A program made the translations under genes and the position numbers. Under the pieces are notes generated by a model. That model saw only the letters and a program-made list of their open reading frames with translations. It had not been told where the DNA came from and made no database searches. 42,319 nt of DNA from DAIOFH01 sp036745875. GTDB taxonomy: Bacteria; Planctomycetota; SZUA-567. The stretch spans positions 1 to 42,319 of the forward strand of contig DAIOFH010000021.1 of the NCBI GenBank assembly GCA_036745875.1, given 5' to 3'. Positions 24,303 through 32,574 of this stretch are shown one piece after another. Every line of letters starts with the position of its first letter. Within the stretch, counting starts at the first letter, position 1.

Positions 24303-25706
24303 CTAGGCCCAGACTTCCGCGTCCGTCGGGACTTTCCTGTCCTTGAGGAAGTAGGCGATGCGGGAGATGTTGATCAGATGGTAGTATGTGAGGTTTTCAG
24401 AAATCGAGTTGTTGCCCCACGAGCCGCAGCCAAGGGTATTGGTCGGGTTCAGGCCGTTCTGGAAGCTGCCGCCGGCGGTGGAGGAGCAGACCTGGTTGAC
24501 GACGACGCGGGAGACCTCGATGTGGACGCCGGCGTACTCGATGTTCTTGGTGGTGTTCGAGTGGAGGACGACGGAGTGACCCTTGCCGATCTTGTTCAGG
24601 TTGTCGCGGGCGATTTCGACCGCTTCTTCCCAGGTGTTGTAGCGGTAGGAAGCGAGGACCGGGAACATCTTTTCGTGGCCGAGGATGTCGTTCAGGTCTG
24701 CGGCTTCGACGATGAGGGCCATGGTGTCCGCCGGGACTTCGAAACCGGCGGCCTTGGCGACCTGCGCCGCCGATTTGCCGACAAGGTCGCGGTTCATCTT
24801 GCCGCCCGGGAAGCTGACTTCGCGGAGCGCATCGCGTTTGTCCAGCGGGACGACAAAGCCCTTGGCTGCCGGGGCGGCGGCCATGATCTTGTCGAAATCG
24901 TCCTTGTGGCAGATGACGGACTGTTCGCCGGAGCAGATGATGCCGTTGTCGAAGGCGCGGCCCGTGATGACCATCTTGATGGCGGCTGCGTGGTCGACGT
25001 CGCGGTCGATGAGGGCCTGGACGTTGCCGGCGCCGACGCCGAGGGCGGGCTTGCCGCTGGCGTAGACGGAGCGGACCATGTCCATGCCGCCTGTCGCAAT
25101 GATGACATCGACGGAGCGGGACAGCATCTTGGTCAGTTCGAGGTGGGCAATGTCGATGAGCTGGACGGTGTGGTCGGGGGCGCCCAGCTTCTTGAGTTCA
25201 GCGTTGATGTAGTCAACCGTCTTTTTGCAGCACTTCATGGCCTTGGGGTGGACGGCGAAGATGATGGGGTTGCGGCCCTTGATGGCGAACATGGCGTTGG
25301 ACATGACGGTGACGATGGGGTTCGTGACCGGGGTGATCGCGCCGACGACGCCGACGGGGCTGGCGACCTTGACGAGGCCGTTTTCCGGTTCGTGCTCGAT
25401 AATGCCGACGGATTTTTTGTCGCGGAGGGACCACCAGATGACCTTGGCTTTGTTCTTGTTCTTGGCGATCTTGTCTTCGTAGACGCCGTAGCCGGTTTCA
25501 TCGACCGCATCACGCGCAAGTTCTTCGCCATTGTCGTAGACGACCTTGGCGCAGGCTTTTACCAGCTTGTCGACCTGCTCCTGTGTGTAGGGGATGAGGG
25601 CTTCAAGGGCTTTTTTTGCATTGGCGATTTTTTCGTCTATGTAAGCCTGGAATTTTGCGGTTTGGGCGGCTTGCTCTTCGGGAGTCAATTGTGGTTTCGC
25701 ACTCAT
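24303..25706 (-). CDS. sucD: CoA-acylating succinate-semialdehyde dehydrogenase
   Basis: The 467-residue enzyme belongs to the acylating aldehyde dehydrogenases and should reduce succinyl-CoA to succinate semialdehyde. Signatures are ASPVGVVGAITPVTNP, GGMDMVRSVYASGKPALGVGAGN, the catalytic cysteine in NGIICSGEQSV, and the C-terminal LGCGSWGNNSISENLTYYHLINISRIAYF, which is the SucD/SauS version. Sulfoacetaldehyde dehydrogenase (SauS) is the main alternative, but the adjacent 4-hydroxybutyrate dehydrogenase and CoA-transferase favour SucD. The ATG at 25706 follows GGAGGA by nine bases; a longer frame upstream to 25853 lacks support. There is no microcompartment targeting helix like that of PduP or EutE. 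Confidence 0.9.
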   Translation of the reverse strand: MSAKPQLTPEEQAAQTAKFQAYIDEKIANAKKALEALIPYTQEQVDKLVKACAKVVYDNGEELARDAVDETGYGVYEDKIAKNKNKAKVIWWSLRDKKSVGIIEHEPENGLVKVASPVGVVGAITPVTNPIVTVMSNAMFAIKGRNPIIFAVHPKAMKCCKKTVDYINAELKKLGAPDHTVQLIDIAHLELTKMLSRSVDVIIATGGMDMVRSVYASGKPALGVGAGNVQALIDRDVDHAAAIKMVITGRAFDNGIICSGEQSVICHKDDFDKIMAAAPAAKGFVVPLDKRDALREVSFPGGKMNRDLVGKSAAQVAKAAGFEVPADTMALIVEAADLNDILGHEKMFPVLASYRYNTWEEAVEIARDNLNKIGKGHSVVLHSNTTKNIEYAGVHIEVSRVVVNQVCSSTAGGSFQNGLNPTNTLGCGSWGNNSISENLTYYHLINISRIAYFLKDRKVPTDAEVWA

Positions 25707-25895
25707 GGGTATGGTTCCTCCGACACTGGCGACAAAGAAGATATAATGTAATGAAGTCACTATGACGACATCATGAATAACAGGCCCGCTAAACCGCTCC
25801 CCCGCCGGCGAATCCCGCTTTTGTCGTGAAAACAAAAGTCGCAACCACTTCATCGCCCGGCACAGAGGAATTTTTTCCTTATTTCATTAAACTGA

Positions 25896-25923
25896 ATAGT
25901 ATCCACTCACCGGCGATAGTCAA
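25896..25923 (-). promoter_or_regulatory. Promoter of the sucD/4-hydroxybutyrate dehydrogenase unit
   Basis: On the minus strand TTGACT (25923-25918), a 16-base spacer and TACTAT (25901-25896) form a good housekeeping promoter. The leader of about 180 bases contains a small GGAA/TTCC hairpin at about 25867-25880. The AT-rich stretch 25924-26022 beyond it holds no gene. Confidence 0.65.
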
Positions 25924-26022
25924 GGGTAAAAAATATTTTTTTATCTAATTATAGGATTTATTTCCTGACATATTTTTACTTGGATATAACCAATTTAAAA
26001 TACAAGAGTTACAACTACCAAG

Positions 26023-26535
26023 TCACGTCCGTGTCTTTGCAAAAAGGTGAGCGTCGGTAATGTGGCCGTTTTTCCTGATATGGCGGCGCATTATGCCTTC
26101 TTTCACGAATCCGGCCTTCTCCAGGACACGCATGGAAGCGGTATTTTCGCCAAAAACGATGGCCTGAAGGCGGATGAAAAGGAGCTCGTTCAATCCGTAT
26201 TCAGCGAGGAGGATGGCTGCCCTGGTCGCCAGTCCCCTGCCCCAAAACGGTTCGCCGAACCAGTAGCCGACCTCGGCCGTTCCGGAGAGAATCCGTTGCA
26301 TCGGTTCGAGCCCCGCGCCGCCGACAAGTTGTCCCTCCCAAATGACCGCGAAATTGCAGGGCACATTCTCCTTTTCAACCAGATCCAACCACATGTCGGC
26401 GTCTTCGGGGGTGTAGGGAGAAGGAAAGCGGTAATCAAGATATTGGCTGACCCGCGGATTATCCGCTATACGGATAAGCTGCTCGCGATCCTCGTCCTGG
26501 TACCGCCGAAGCGTCACAACGCCATCGGAAAGCAT
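26023..26535 (-). CDS. GNAT family N-acetyltransferase, RimJ/RimL-like
   Basis: The 170-residue protein is a second RimJ/RimL-type acetyltransferase. It shows VTLRRYQDEDREQL at the N-terminus, TAEVGYWFGEPFWGRGLATRAAILLAEYG with the acetyl-CoA pyrophosphate loop (W-G-R-G-L-A-T), and ENTASMRVLEKAGFVKEGIMRRH, the classic N-x-A-S-x-R-V-L-E-K-x-G-F block. The ATG at 26535 is preferred to the adjacent TTG; AAGGA is upstream. It is a lone gene divergent from the polysaccharide locus. The substrate is unknown. Confidence 0.9.
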   Translation of the reverse strand: MLSDGVVTLRRYQDEDREQLIRIADNPRVSQYLDYRFPSPYTPEDADMWLDLVEKENVPCNFAVIWEGQLVGGAGLEPMQRILSGTAEVGYWFGEPFWGRGLATRAAILLAEYGLNELLFIRLQAIVFGENTASMRVLEKAGFVKEGIMRRHIRKNGHITDAHLFAKTRT

Positions 26536-26700
26536 CAATGCACCATCCTTTCAAATTCTCGCCACTGCGAAATTTCCAGAAAAAACAAAAGACATTCCCC
26601 TGTCCCGGCCAATTATAATGCAGGATATTTTTCATAACATGGATAATTAACTATACCCTACGGGTATGTGCTCTTTATTGTATTGCACAATGACAATTAT

Positions 26701-26859
26701 TTTTTATCAATGCATAATAGTCTACAATACAGGGTCAGCATAATCCTTGACAATGCATTGCCAAACAGTATCATTGATAAAAAGGAAGCATCGCCTGGAA
26801 ACATAAATCGTGGCTACCAATTTATATTTCCGCTGCTCCAGAGTTATCTTGTACAAGAT
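26701..26859 (+). promoter_or_regulatory. Promoter and palindromes upstream of the polysaccharide locus
   Basis: TTGACA (26747-26752), a 16-base spacer and TATCAT (26769-26774) form a good promoter directed at the glycosyltransferase gene. It is framed by a perfect 12-base inverted repeat, TTTTTATCAATG (26701-26712) and CATTGATAAAAA (26772-26783). A perfect 14-base palindrome, ATCTTGTACAAGAT, sits at 26846-26859 in the leader. The 363-base space 26536-26898 is AT-rich compared with its neighbours. A 75-codon open frame in it has no ribosome site and is not called. Confidence 0.6.
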
Positions 26860-26898
26860 TTTATTGGTTTTTACCACGATTTATATGATGGATAACTA

Positions 26899-28629
26899 AT
26901 GTCGCCAAACAAAGAGATTTTCCCGGAAGTGAAGTTGGACCGGCGAATCTTCCCCAATATACCCCGCGAAGGCCAGACGCGACGCGCACCGGGCGAGCGC
27001 TTTTTGTGCGATTTCTATGTCGATGTTTTCAGGACTTACGACGAAACGGATCCTCTCTTCGAGTCATTGACCAAGGACCTCTCGTATTCCGGGATACTGC
27101 TGGATCTGCCGGCGGGCGAAGATGGCATCAAGGCGGGAGATGTTTTATTTCTTCGCTTTTCCATTCCCCAGGGAACACTGCCTGAAGGGTACGAGCATCG
27201 CGTGGCCATTCAGGCCACCGTCGCCAGGGTGGACAAGGACGAGAAAACTTTCGCCCTGCAGTTTGCCGAAAACCTGAAAACATTCCTCTCCCGCCGCCGC
27301 TGGCGCTATTTCGAGTACGCCGGGCTGCTTCTCATCGCCCTGACGATCCTGGGGATCTCCCTGATCCGCATGGACAGCGTGTTTTATTTCCTCTTCGACG
27401 TCCCGGTGTTTTTCTACGGCATCTGCACCTCGCTTTTCCTCGTTTCCCGCTTCTTTTTCGCCCTGTTTTACAGGAATGTGCCGATAGACCCGGACTATAC
27501 GCCGTCCGTCACCATCGTCATCCCTTGTTTCAACGAGGAAAAATTCATCACCCGCACCATCCGTTGCGCCCTGGACCAGGACTATCCGGAAGACAAGCTT
27601 AAGGTCATCGTCGTCGACGACGGCTCGACCGACCGTTCGGTTGAAAGGGTGCTGGAGTTCCAGGAACAAACCCGCCACCTCCTGAAGGGCGACCGCCTCA
27701 AGGTTATCGTCCACAAGCAAAACGCCGGAAAACGGCACGTCATGGCCACCGGCACGCTCGACGCGGATACGGAATTGATGATCTTCGTGGATTCGGACAG
27801 CTTCCTCGAGTCGATAGCCGTGCGCCAGCTTGTCCAGCCCCTCCAGGACAAACGCATCGGCGCGGTGTGCGGGCGCTGCGAAGTGGAAAACAAGTGGACC
27901 AACTACATCACGAAGATGCAGGCGGTCAGGTATTTCATCGCCTTCCAGATATTCAAGGGGGCGGAGTCGGTGTTTGACGCGGTCACCTGCCTGTCGGGAC
28001 CGCTGAGCTGCTATCGCCGCGAACTGATCCTCAAATACCTCGACCCGTGGCTGAACCAGAAATTTTTCGGCCTTCCCGCCACCTTCGGCGACGACCGCAG
28101 CCTGACCAATTTCATCCTCCCCAACCATCGCGTCGTCTACCAGCACGACTCGGTCTGCACAACGATTGTGCCGTCGACGTTCAAGCAGTTCTGCACGCAG
28201 CAGATGCGCTGGAAACGCTCCTGGCTCAGGGAATCCCTCAGGGCCGGGAAATTCATGTGGCGCACCGAGCCGTTTATGGCCTTGTCCTTCTACGCAGGGC
28301 TTGCCCTGCCGGTGCTTGCGCCGTTCATCGTCCTGCGGTCTTTCGTATATATCCCGCTGATGTACGGCTATCTCCCCATCACCTTCATCCTTGGGATCCT
28401 CCTGATGTCGATGCTGATGAGTTCGACCTACCTGATCCTCAAGCGAAGCAACCTCTGGTTTTACGGCGGATTTTTCTGCCTGTTCTATCTTGGCATCCTC
28501 CTGTGGCAGATGATGCCCGCCATGTTCACGTTTTGGAAGGCTGAATGGGGGACCCGCGAAACCGCCGCGGATGTCGAAGCCAAAAAGAAACGCAAGGCCG
28601 CGCAGCTCAAGGTGGAGAAAGTGGCCTGA
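26899..28629 (+). CDS. PilZ-fused hyaluronan/NodC-type polysaccharide synthase (GT2)
   Basis: The 576-residue inner-membrane enzyme has an N-terminal PilZ-like domain (about residues 28-128: basic cluster RRAPGER at 28-34 and DLSYSG at 60-65, the two c-di-GMP motifs with one extra residue in the first). Two transmembrane helices (about 138-190) and a processive GT2 domain follow: VTIVIPCFNEEKF, VVDDGS (238-243), FVDSDS with the metal-binding DSD at 298-300, GDDRSLTN (397-404) and QQMRWKRSW (434-442). Three more helices come next, then EWGTR at 549-553. GDDR-x-LTN plus EWGTR is the hyaluronan/chitin/NodC pattern rather than that of BcsA. It should polymerise and extrude a beta-linked, UDP-GlcNAc-derived chain when c-di-GMP is high. 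It is the first gene of the locus, and its ribosome site is weak. Confidence 0.88.
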   Translation: MSPNKEIFPEVKLDRRIFPNIPREGQTRRAPGERFLCDFYVDVFRTYDETDPLFESLTKDLSYSGILLDLPAGEDGIKAGDVLFLRFSIPQGTLPEGYEHRVAIQATVARVDKDEKTFALQFAENLKTFLSRRRWRYFEYAGLLLIALTILGISLIRMDSVFYFLFDVPVFFYGICTSLFLVSRFFFALFYRNVPIDPDYTPSVTIVIPCFNEEKFITRTIRCALDQDYPEDKLKVIVVDDGSTDRSVERVLEFQEQTRHLLKGDRLKVIVHKQNAGKRHVMATGTLDADTELMIFVDSDSFLESIAVRQLVQPLQDKRIGAVCGRCEVENKWTNYITKMQAVRYFIAFQIFKGAESVFDAVTCLSGPLSCYRRELILKYLDPWLNQKFFGLPATFGDDRSLTNFILPNHRVVYQHDSVCTTIVPSTFKQFCTQQMRWKRSWLRESLRAGKFMWRTEPFMALSFYAGLALPVLAPFIVLRSFVYIPLMYGYLPITFILGILLMSMLMSSTYLILKRSNLWFYGGFFCLFYLGILLWQMMPAMFTFWKAEWGTRETAADVEAKKKRKAAQLKVEKVA

Positions 28630-28662
28630 GGCAAATGAACGCCATACAATAGAATCCTATCG

Positions 28663-30714
28663 ATGCCCAACAATATCAGAAAAGGGTCGAAGTTTTTCCG
28701 TGTCGTCTTCCAGCTCGCGGTCATCGCGGCGGCTGTCGGCTGGGTCATATATGTGGTCATGGAACACGGCTTCCCCAAACCGCAGCAAAAGGAAAGCTGG
28801 CAGCGCCATGACGGTTTTGTCGCCCTTTCCTACGGCGGCCTGTCGAGGGACGAGGACGGGGTCCACATCTCCCGCGAATTGTTCAAGTCGCACATGCGCG
28901 CGCTTTCAGAAGCGGGCTTTGAAACAATCGCCATTGACGACATCACCGCCTTCTACCGCGACAACGCGCCCCTCCCCGACAAGGCCCTTTACCTCATGTT
29001 CGAGGGAGGCAGAAAGGACAGCGCCATTTACGGCCAGGAGGCATTGTCCATTTTTGGCATGCGCGCCAGCATGTATGTCCACACCAGCCTCCTCGACCGC
29101 TGGAACCGCTCCTTCCTCAACCGCTCGCAATTGACCTCCCTGGGGAAAAGCAGCTTCTGGGAAATCGGCACCATCGGCCACAATCTCTACCTCGACCACG
29201 GCTGGTACACCGGTGACCGCAGACGCTACTATCTAAACGATTTTTTCCGCGACGAAGCGGGCAAGCGCACCGAATCCGTCGACGAATACGCGAAACGCGC
29301 AAGGGCGGACTATGAGGAAACGGACGGCATCATAGAGGCGCTCCTCGGGCACAAACCGAAGTCATACGTGTTCATGCCGGCCAACACCCTATACAACTCG
29401 CTGGACAAGGACATCGCCCTCGTAAACAACGACATCATGAAGGAACGCTACGACCTCGTCTTCACCCGCGAGGGAGTGGCGTTCAACCCGCGCTTTTCGG
29501 ACCGCCTCGACCTGACGCGGATGCGCATACAGGAAAAAATCAGCGCCGAGGAATTGCTGGCGGAAGTCGAGAACTGGCTGCCGAACAGCCGCCCGTTCCG
29601 GCTCGCCGACGCCGGCGGCGCGCTGCGCTGGCAAAGCGACCACGGCGCGACAGCCATTGACGACAATCAATTCTCCCTCAGCGCCGACGAAGGCGAAAAC
29701 GCCTTTGTCTGGCTCAGGGGGTCGGACAACTGGCGCAACCTGGCCGCCCAAATCCGCCTCGCCGATATCGCCGGCGGCGACAATGCCGAATGCAGCCTCT
29801 ATTTTCGCTTCGCCTCGCGGCGTTCCTTTATCCGCCTGTCACTAAACGAAACGCGCCTTACCGTAGACGAACGCCTGCCCTGGGGCGGCCTGTCCGTCCT
29901 GTTTACGGCGGACGTCCCGGCGAACCCGCGGGGGCTTTTCGGCATCATCGTCAGGAACAACCGCCTCTGGCTCACTCTGGACGACCGCCAGCTGCACCAG
30001 GACGGCATCCCGCTCTCTTCGGCGGTGACGGCCGGACGGGTGGCAGTCGGTTTGATGCGGAACAGTTCGCCTGATACCGCCCAAGCTGGGGATGAAAGCG
30101 AAACCTGGCGTGAACCCGAACCCGACAGCGAGCAACGCGCCGGGGACAAATCCGGCGACGCAGCCACGACAGGACGGGAACCCTGCTTCGCCACGTTCAG
30201 CGGACTTGACCTCGTTCCCCTGCCGGAACACTGGACCGTAGCTGAGGCATCCACCTCCCAGGCCGGGCTTTCCACCGGGATTGTCGTGCCATTGCCGGCC
30301 GATCCGGAAGCCACCGCGTCGTTATTGCTCCAGGCGGCGGACGACGGGCTTGACCGTTATGCCCTGCTGCCCGAGGGTTCCCTGGATGCGGACCTGCCCG
30401 GACCCTCGCTGTCGGCGCTTCCTTCCGCCCTCGGGGAAAAGCTCTGGACCGGCGTTATTTTCACACCGGGACAAGACGCCTCCTGGCGTGAGCTTGCCAT
30501 GGCGATGCGGAAAGTGCGGGAATCGGGCGGCAAAACGGTTTTGAAGCTGGATAAAGCCCAGACGGAGAGCATGCTCGCCGCTTCAACGGAAATTCCGGCC
30601 GATATCCTGGTGCTGCGCGGTGAATGGTTGCCGGACAAGGAAACGGCCGCCCTGCTGCGACAGGGACGATCAAGCATCCTATGGGAGAGGGATGGCGGGA
30701 AGGTATATGAATAA
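28663..30714 (+). CDS. Membrane-anchored NodB-like protein with lectin-like and C-terminal modules
   Basis: The 683-residue protein has one N-terminal transmembrane anchor (about 12-33) and a periplasmic body. Residues about 50-290 follow the polysaccharide deacetylase (NodB) layout (FKSHMRALSEAGFETIAIDD, KALYLMFEGGRKDS, EIGTIGHNLYLDHG, YVFMPANTLYNS, LVFTREG). However, the catalytic D-D-G triplet is replaced by FEGG (113-116) and the H-T-x-x-H metal motif is lost, so deacetylation is unlikely or altered. Residues about 310-460 look like a concanavalin/LamG beta-sandwich (AECSLYFRFASRRSFIRLSL). After a low-complexity acidic linker, residues about 540-680 form a module also present in the next gene. 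It starts 33 bases after the synthase. I infer a polymer-binding periplasmic role. Confidence 0.75.
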   Translation: MPNNIRKGSKFFRVVFQLAVIAAAVGWVIYVVMEHGFPKPQQKESWQRHDGFVALSYGGLSRDEDGVHISRELFKSHMRALSEAGFETIAIDDITAFYRDNAPLPDKALYLMFEGGRKDSAIYGQEALSIFGMRASMYVHTSLLDRWNRSFLNRSQLTSLGKSSFWEIGTIGHNLYLDHGWYTGDRRRYYLNDFFRDEAGKRTESVDEYAKRARADYEETDGIIEALLGHKPKSYVFMPANTLYNSLDKDIALVNNDIMKERYDLVFTREGVAFNPRFSDRLDLTRMRIQEKISAEELLAEVENWLPNSRPFRLADAGGALRWQSDHGATAIDDNQFSLSADEGENAFVWLRGSDNWRNLAAQIRLADIAGGDNAECSLYFRFASRRSFIRLSLNETRLTVDERLPWGGLSVLFTADVPANPRGLFGIIVRNNRLWLTLDDRQLHQDGIPLSSAVTAGRVAVGLMRNSSPDTAQAGDESETWREPEPDSEQRAGDKSGDAATTGREPCFATFSGLDLVPLPEHWTVAEASTSQAGLSTGIVVPLPADPEATASLLLQAADDGLDRYALLPEGSLDADLPGPSLSALPSALGEKLWTGVIFTPGQDASWRELAMAMRKVRESGGKTVLKLDKAQTESMLAASTEIPADILVLRGEWLPDKETAALLRQGRSSILWERDGGKVYE

Positions 30715-30792
30715 TACGGAGTAAGCCTTAAAGAAAACCCCTCAATAGGCCGAAAAACAAAGAGACTGTATTTCACGACAAGGAAACATCCG

Positions 30793-32472
30793 ATGCGGCG
30801 ATTCAAACATATCCTGGCCTGTTTGCTGTTCGCCTGTTCCGTCCCGGCATTGTCGGCCGAACAGGACGCTGCCATGCAGGTCAGCCGCTCCGTCGCCCGC
30901 ATAGCAGAACAGGCGGCGCGGATGCTGCCGCGCCAGGAATACCAGGACGCATTGGCCACGGCCGAACTTGGCCTTGAAATCGATCCCGTCTACATACCCC
31001 TTTGGCGCATAAAGGCCGCGGCCGAGACCGCCCTGGGCCTTTACGACGCCGCGGACAAAAGCCTTTTCGTCTGCCTGCTGAGGAACCCGCGGGACACCGA
31101 CGCCAACATCCTTTCCTTCATCAATACCGCCCGGCGTCCCGATATGCCGGAAGAACAAAAGCTCAAGGAAATATCCAACCGGATGTGGGCGGTGGACGAC
31201 GACCTGGCGGCGGACATCCTTGGCGCATTCATGCAACGTCCCGATTTCCCCGAATACCTCTCCGTCGTACTGCCTGCCTGGCGCTCCACAAGCCCCGGCA
31301 TGGACAAAGCGCGAAGCATTCTCGGCCTCTACGCCGATGCCCGCTTTGCCGAAGCGAAGGATGCGCTTCTCGCCCTGCCGACGGGCGTCCTCCAGTCGAC
31401 CTTGTCGGAACCATTGTCCCGCCTTGTCGGTCATGGGGCGATAACGCAAGAATCCCTGTGGTCGGTGGACCTCGGAAGCCAGCGTGAGGAGAACGGCGAC
31501 CTGATCCTCACCGCGCCGCCGATGAACCAGGCGTTTTCCTGGTTCAGGCTGTCGCCCGGCTGGCGCAACGTGCTGGCGCGCATAAATACGAATGGCGGGA
31601 AAAGCGAGACCAAGTCCCTCTACCTGCGCTTTGCCGCCAGCGACTCGTACCTGCGCATTACCCTCTCGGACAATACGATCCTGGTCCAGGAGCGGGTTCC
31701 CGAATTCGGCCTGACGAACATCCTTGAGGCGCCGCTGTCGCTCGCGGGCGGCGGGGACCTGGAACTGCTGCTCAAAGGGGAAAGGCTGTCCCTTTTCGCC
31801 GGAGGCAAAAACATAACCGAATCCCCCCTCCCCGTTACGGCGATTCTCAAACGCGGCAGGGTGGCCATCGGCACGATCAACGGAGGAGCGGACGAAACGG
31901 AAGCGCGTTTTTCACGTCTGGGACTACAGAAAATCGATGATTGCTGGCAGGCGGTGGAACCGGGCCTCGCCCGGGATCAATTCGACCAGCTTCTCCGGGA
32001 CAAGGACATCACTGGCGTCCTCGTCGCCGTAGGGACGGACGCCGACCCGAACCTGGCGTCGCTGCTGCTGTCGGCGGGCAATGCGGGCCTCGCCAACTAT
32101 GCCGTCCTCCCGACCGGATCGCTGGACCTGACCGCCCTGCGCTCGCCGTTCGCGAGGCTGCCCAAAACCCTTGCCGAAAGGATGTGGTCCGGCGTGGTCA
32201 TCCGCCCCGGCGCGTCCCCGGACTGGCAAGCCATCGCCGAATGCCTCGCCTTAATCGCGAATTCCAACATGGAGACCATCCTTTTCCTGAACCCCGGCGA
32301 AGCGGAAGCGCTGGCCGAAGGCGTCCGGACGGGAAAAGCGGCCTTTACCGTGGACTGGGTTCTGTACAACAATTCCGAAGCGGTCAGCCCCGAAACGCGG
32401 TCCAATCTTGACCGGATTTATCTCAATTCTTTGTCAAATAGCAAACATTTCCCACGCCAGTTCCGTCGATAA
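30793..32472 (+). CDS. Exported TPR protein with lectin-like domain and shared C-terminal module
   Basis: The 559-residue protein has a signal peptide (MRRFKH, hydrophobic core, cleavage after ALSA near 22). Residues about 45-110 contain TPR-like helices (DALATAELGLEIDPVYIPLWRIKAAAETAL). A beta-sandwich at about 220-370 (SLYLRFAASDSYLRITLSDNT) resembles the one in the preceding protein. The C-terminal 150 residues match that protein's C-terminus (ASLLLSAGNAGLANYAVLPTGSLDL against ASLLLQAADDGLDRYALLPEGSLDA). The two proteins thus share two modules and probably bind the same polymer or each other. AAGGAAACATCCG precedes the ATG. I do not recognise a known family for the whole protein. Confidence 0.7.
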   Translation: MRRFKHILACLLFACSVPALSAEQDAAMQVSRSVARIAEQAARMLPRQEYQDALATAELGLEIDPVYIPLWRIKAAAETALGLYDAADKSLFVCLLRNPRDTDANILSFINTARRPDMPEEQKLKEISNRMWAVDDDLAADILGAFMQRPDFPEYLSVVLPAWRSTSPGMDKARSILGLYADARFAEAKDALLALPTGVLQSTLSEPLSRLVGHGAITQESLWSVDLGSQREENGDLILTAPPMNQAFSWFRLSPGWRNVLARINTNGGKSETKSLYLRFAASDSYLRITLSDNTILVQERVPEFGLTNILEAPLSLAGGGDLELLLKGERLSLFAGGKNITESPLPVTAILKRGRVAIGTINGGADETEARFSRLGLQKIDDCWQAVEPGLARDQFDQLLRDKDITGVLVAVGTDADPNLASLLLSAGNAGLANYAVLPTGSLDLTALRSPFARLPKTLAERMWSGVVIRPGASPDWQAIAECLALIANSNMETILFLNPGEAEALAEGVRTGKAAFTVDWVLYNNSEAVSPETRSNLDRIYLNSLSNSKHFPRQFRR

Positions 32473-32574
32473 CCGGGAAGAGAGTCTCAGCATGTATTGC
32501 TGGGGCGGGTCCATACTCGACGGAGAATATTTCTGATTATCGGACATTCAACGGAGAAAGCACCGGCGCGAACC

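Noticed and set aside
24297..25751. Plus-strand open frame of about 480 codons antisense to sucD
   Set aside because: Its product is a low-complexity Val/Asp/Gly-rich sequence, typical of the antisense of a GC-rich gene; sucD is unambiguous on the other strand.
26668..26895. 75-codon plus-strand frame upstream of the polysaccharide synthase
   Set aside because: It has no ribosome site, odd composition, and overlaps a good promoter and palindromes; treated as a regulatory region.
26899..28629. Calling the glycosyltransferase a cellulose synthase because of its PilZ domain
   Set aside because: GDDR-x-LTN and EWGTR fit the hyaluronan/NodC group, PilZ is at the wrong end, and no BcsB-like gene is present.
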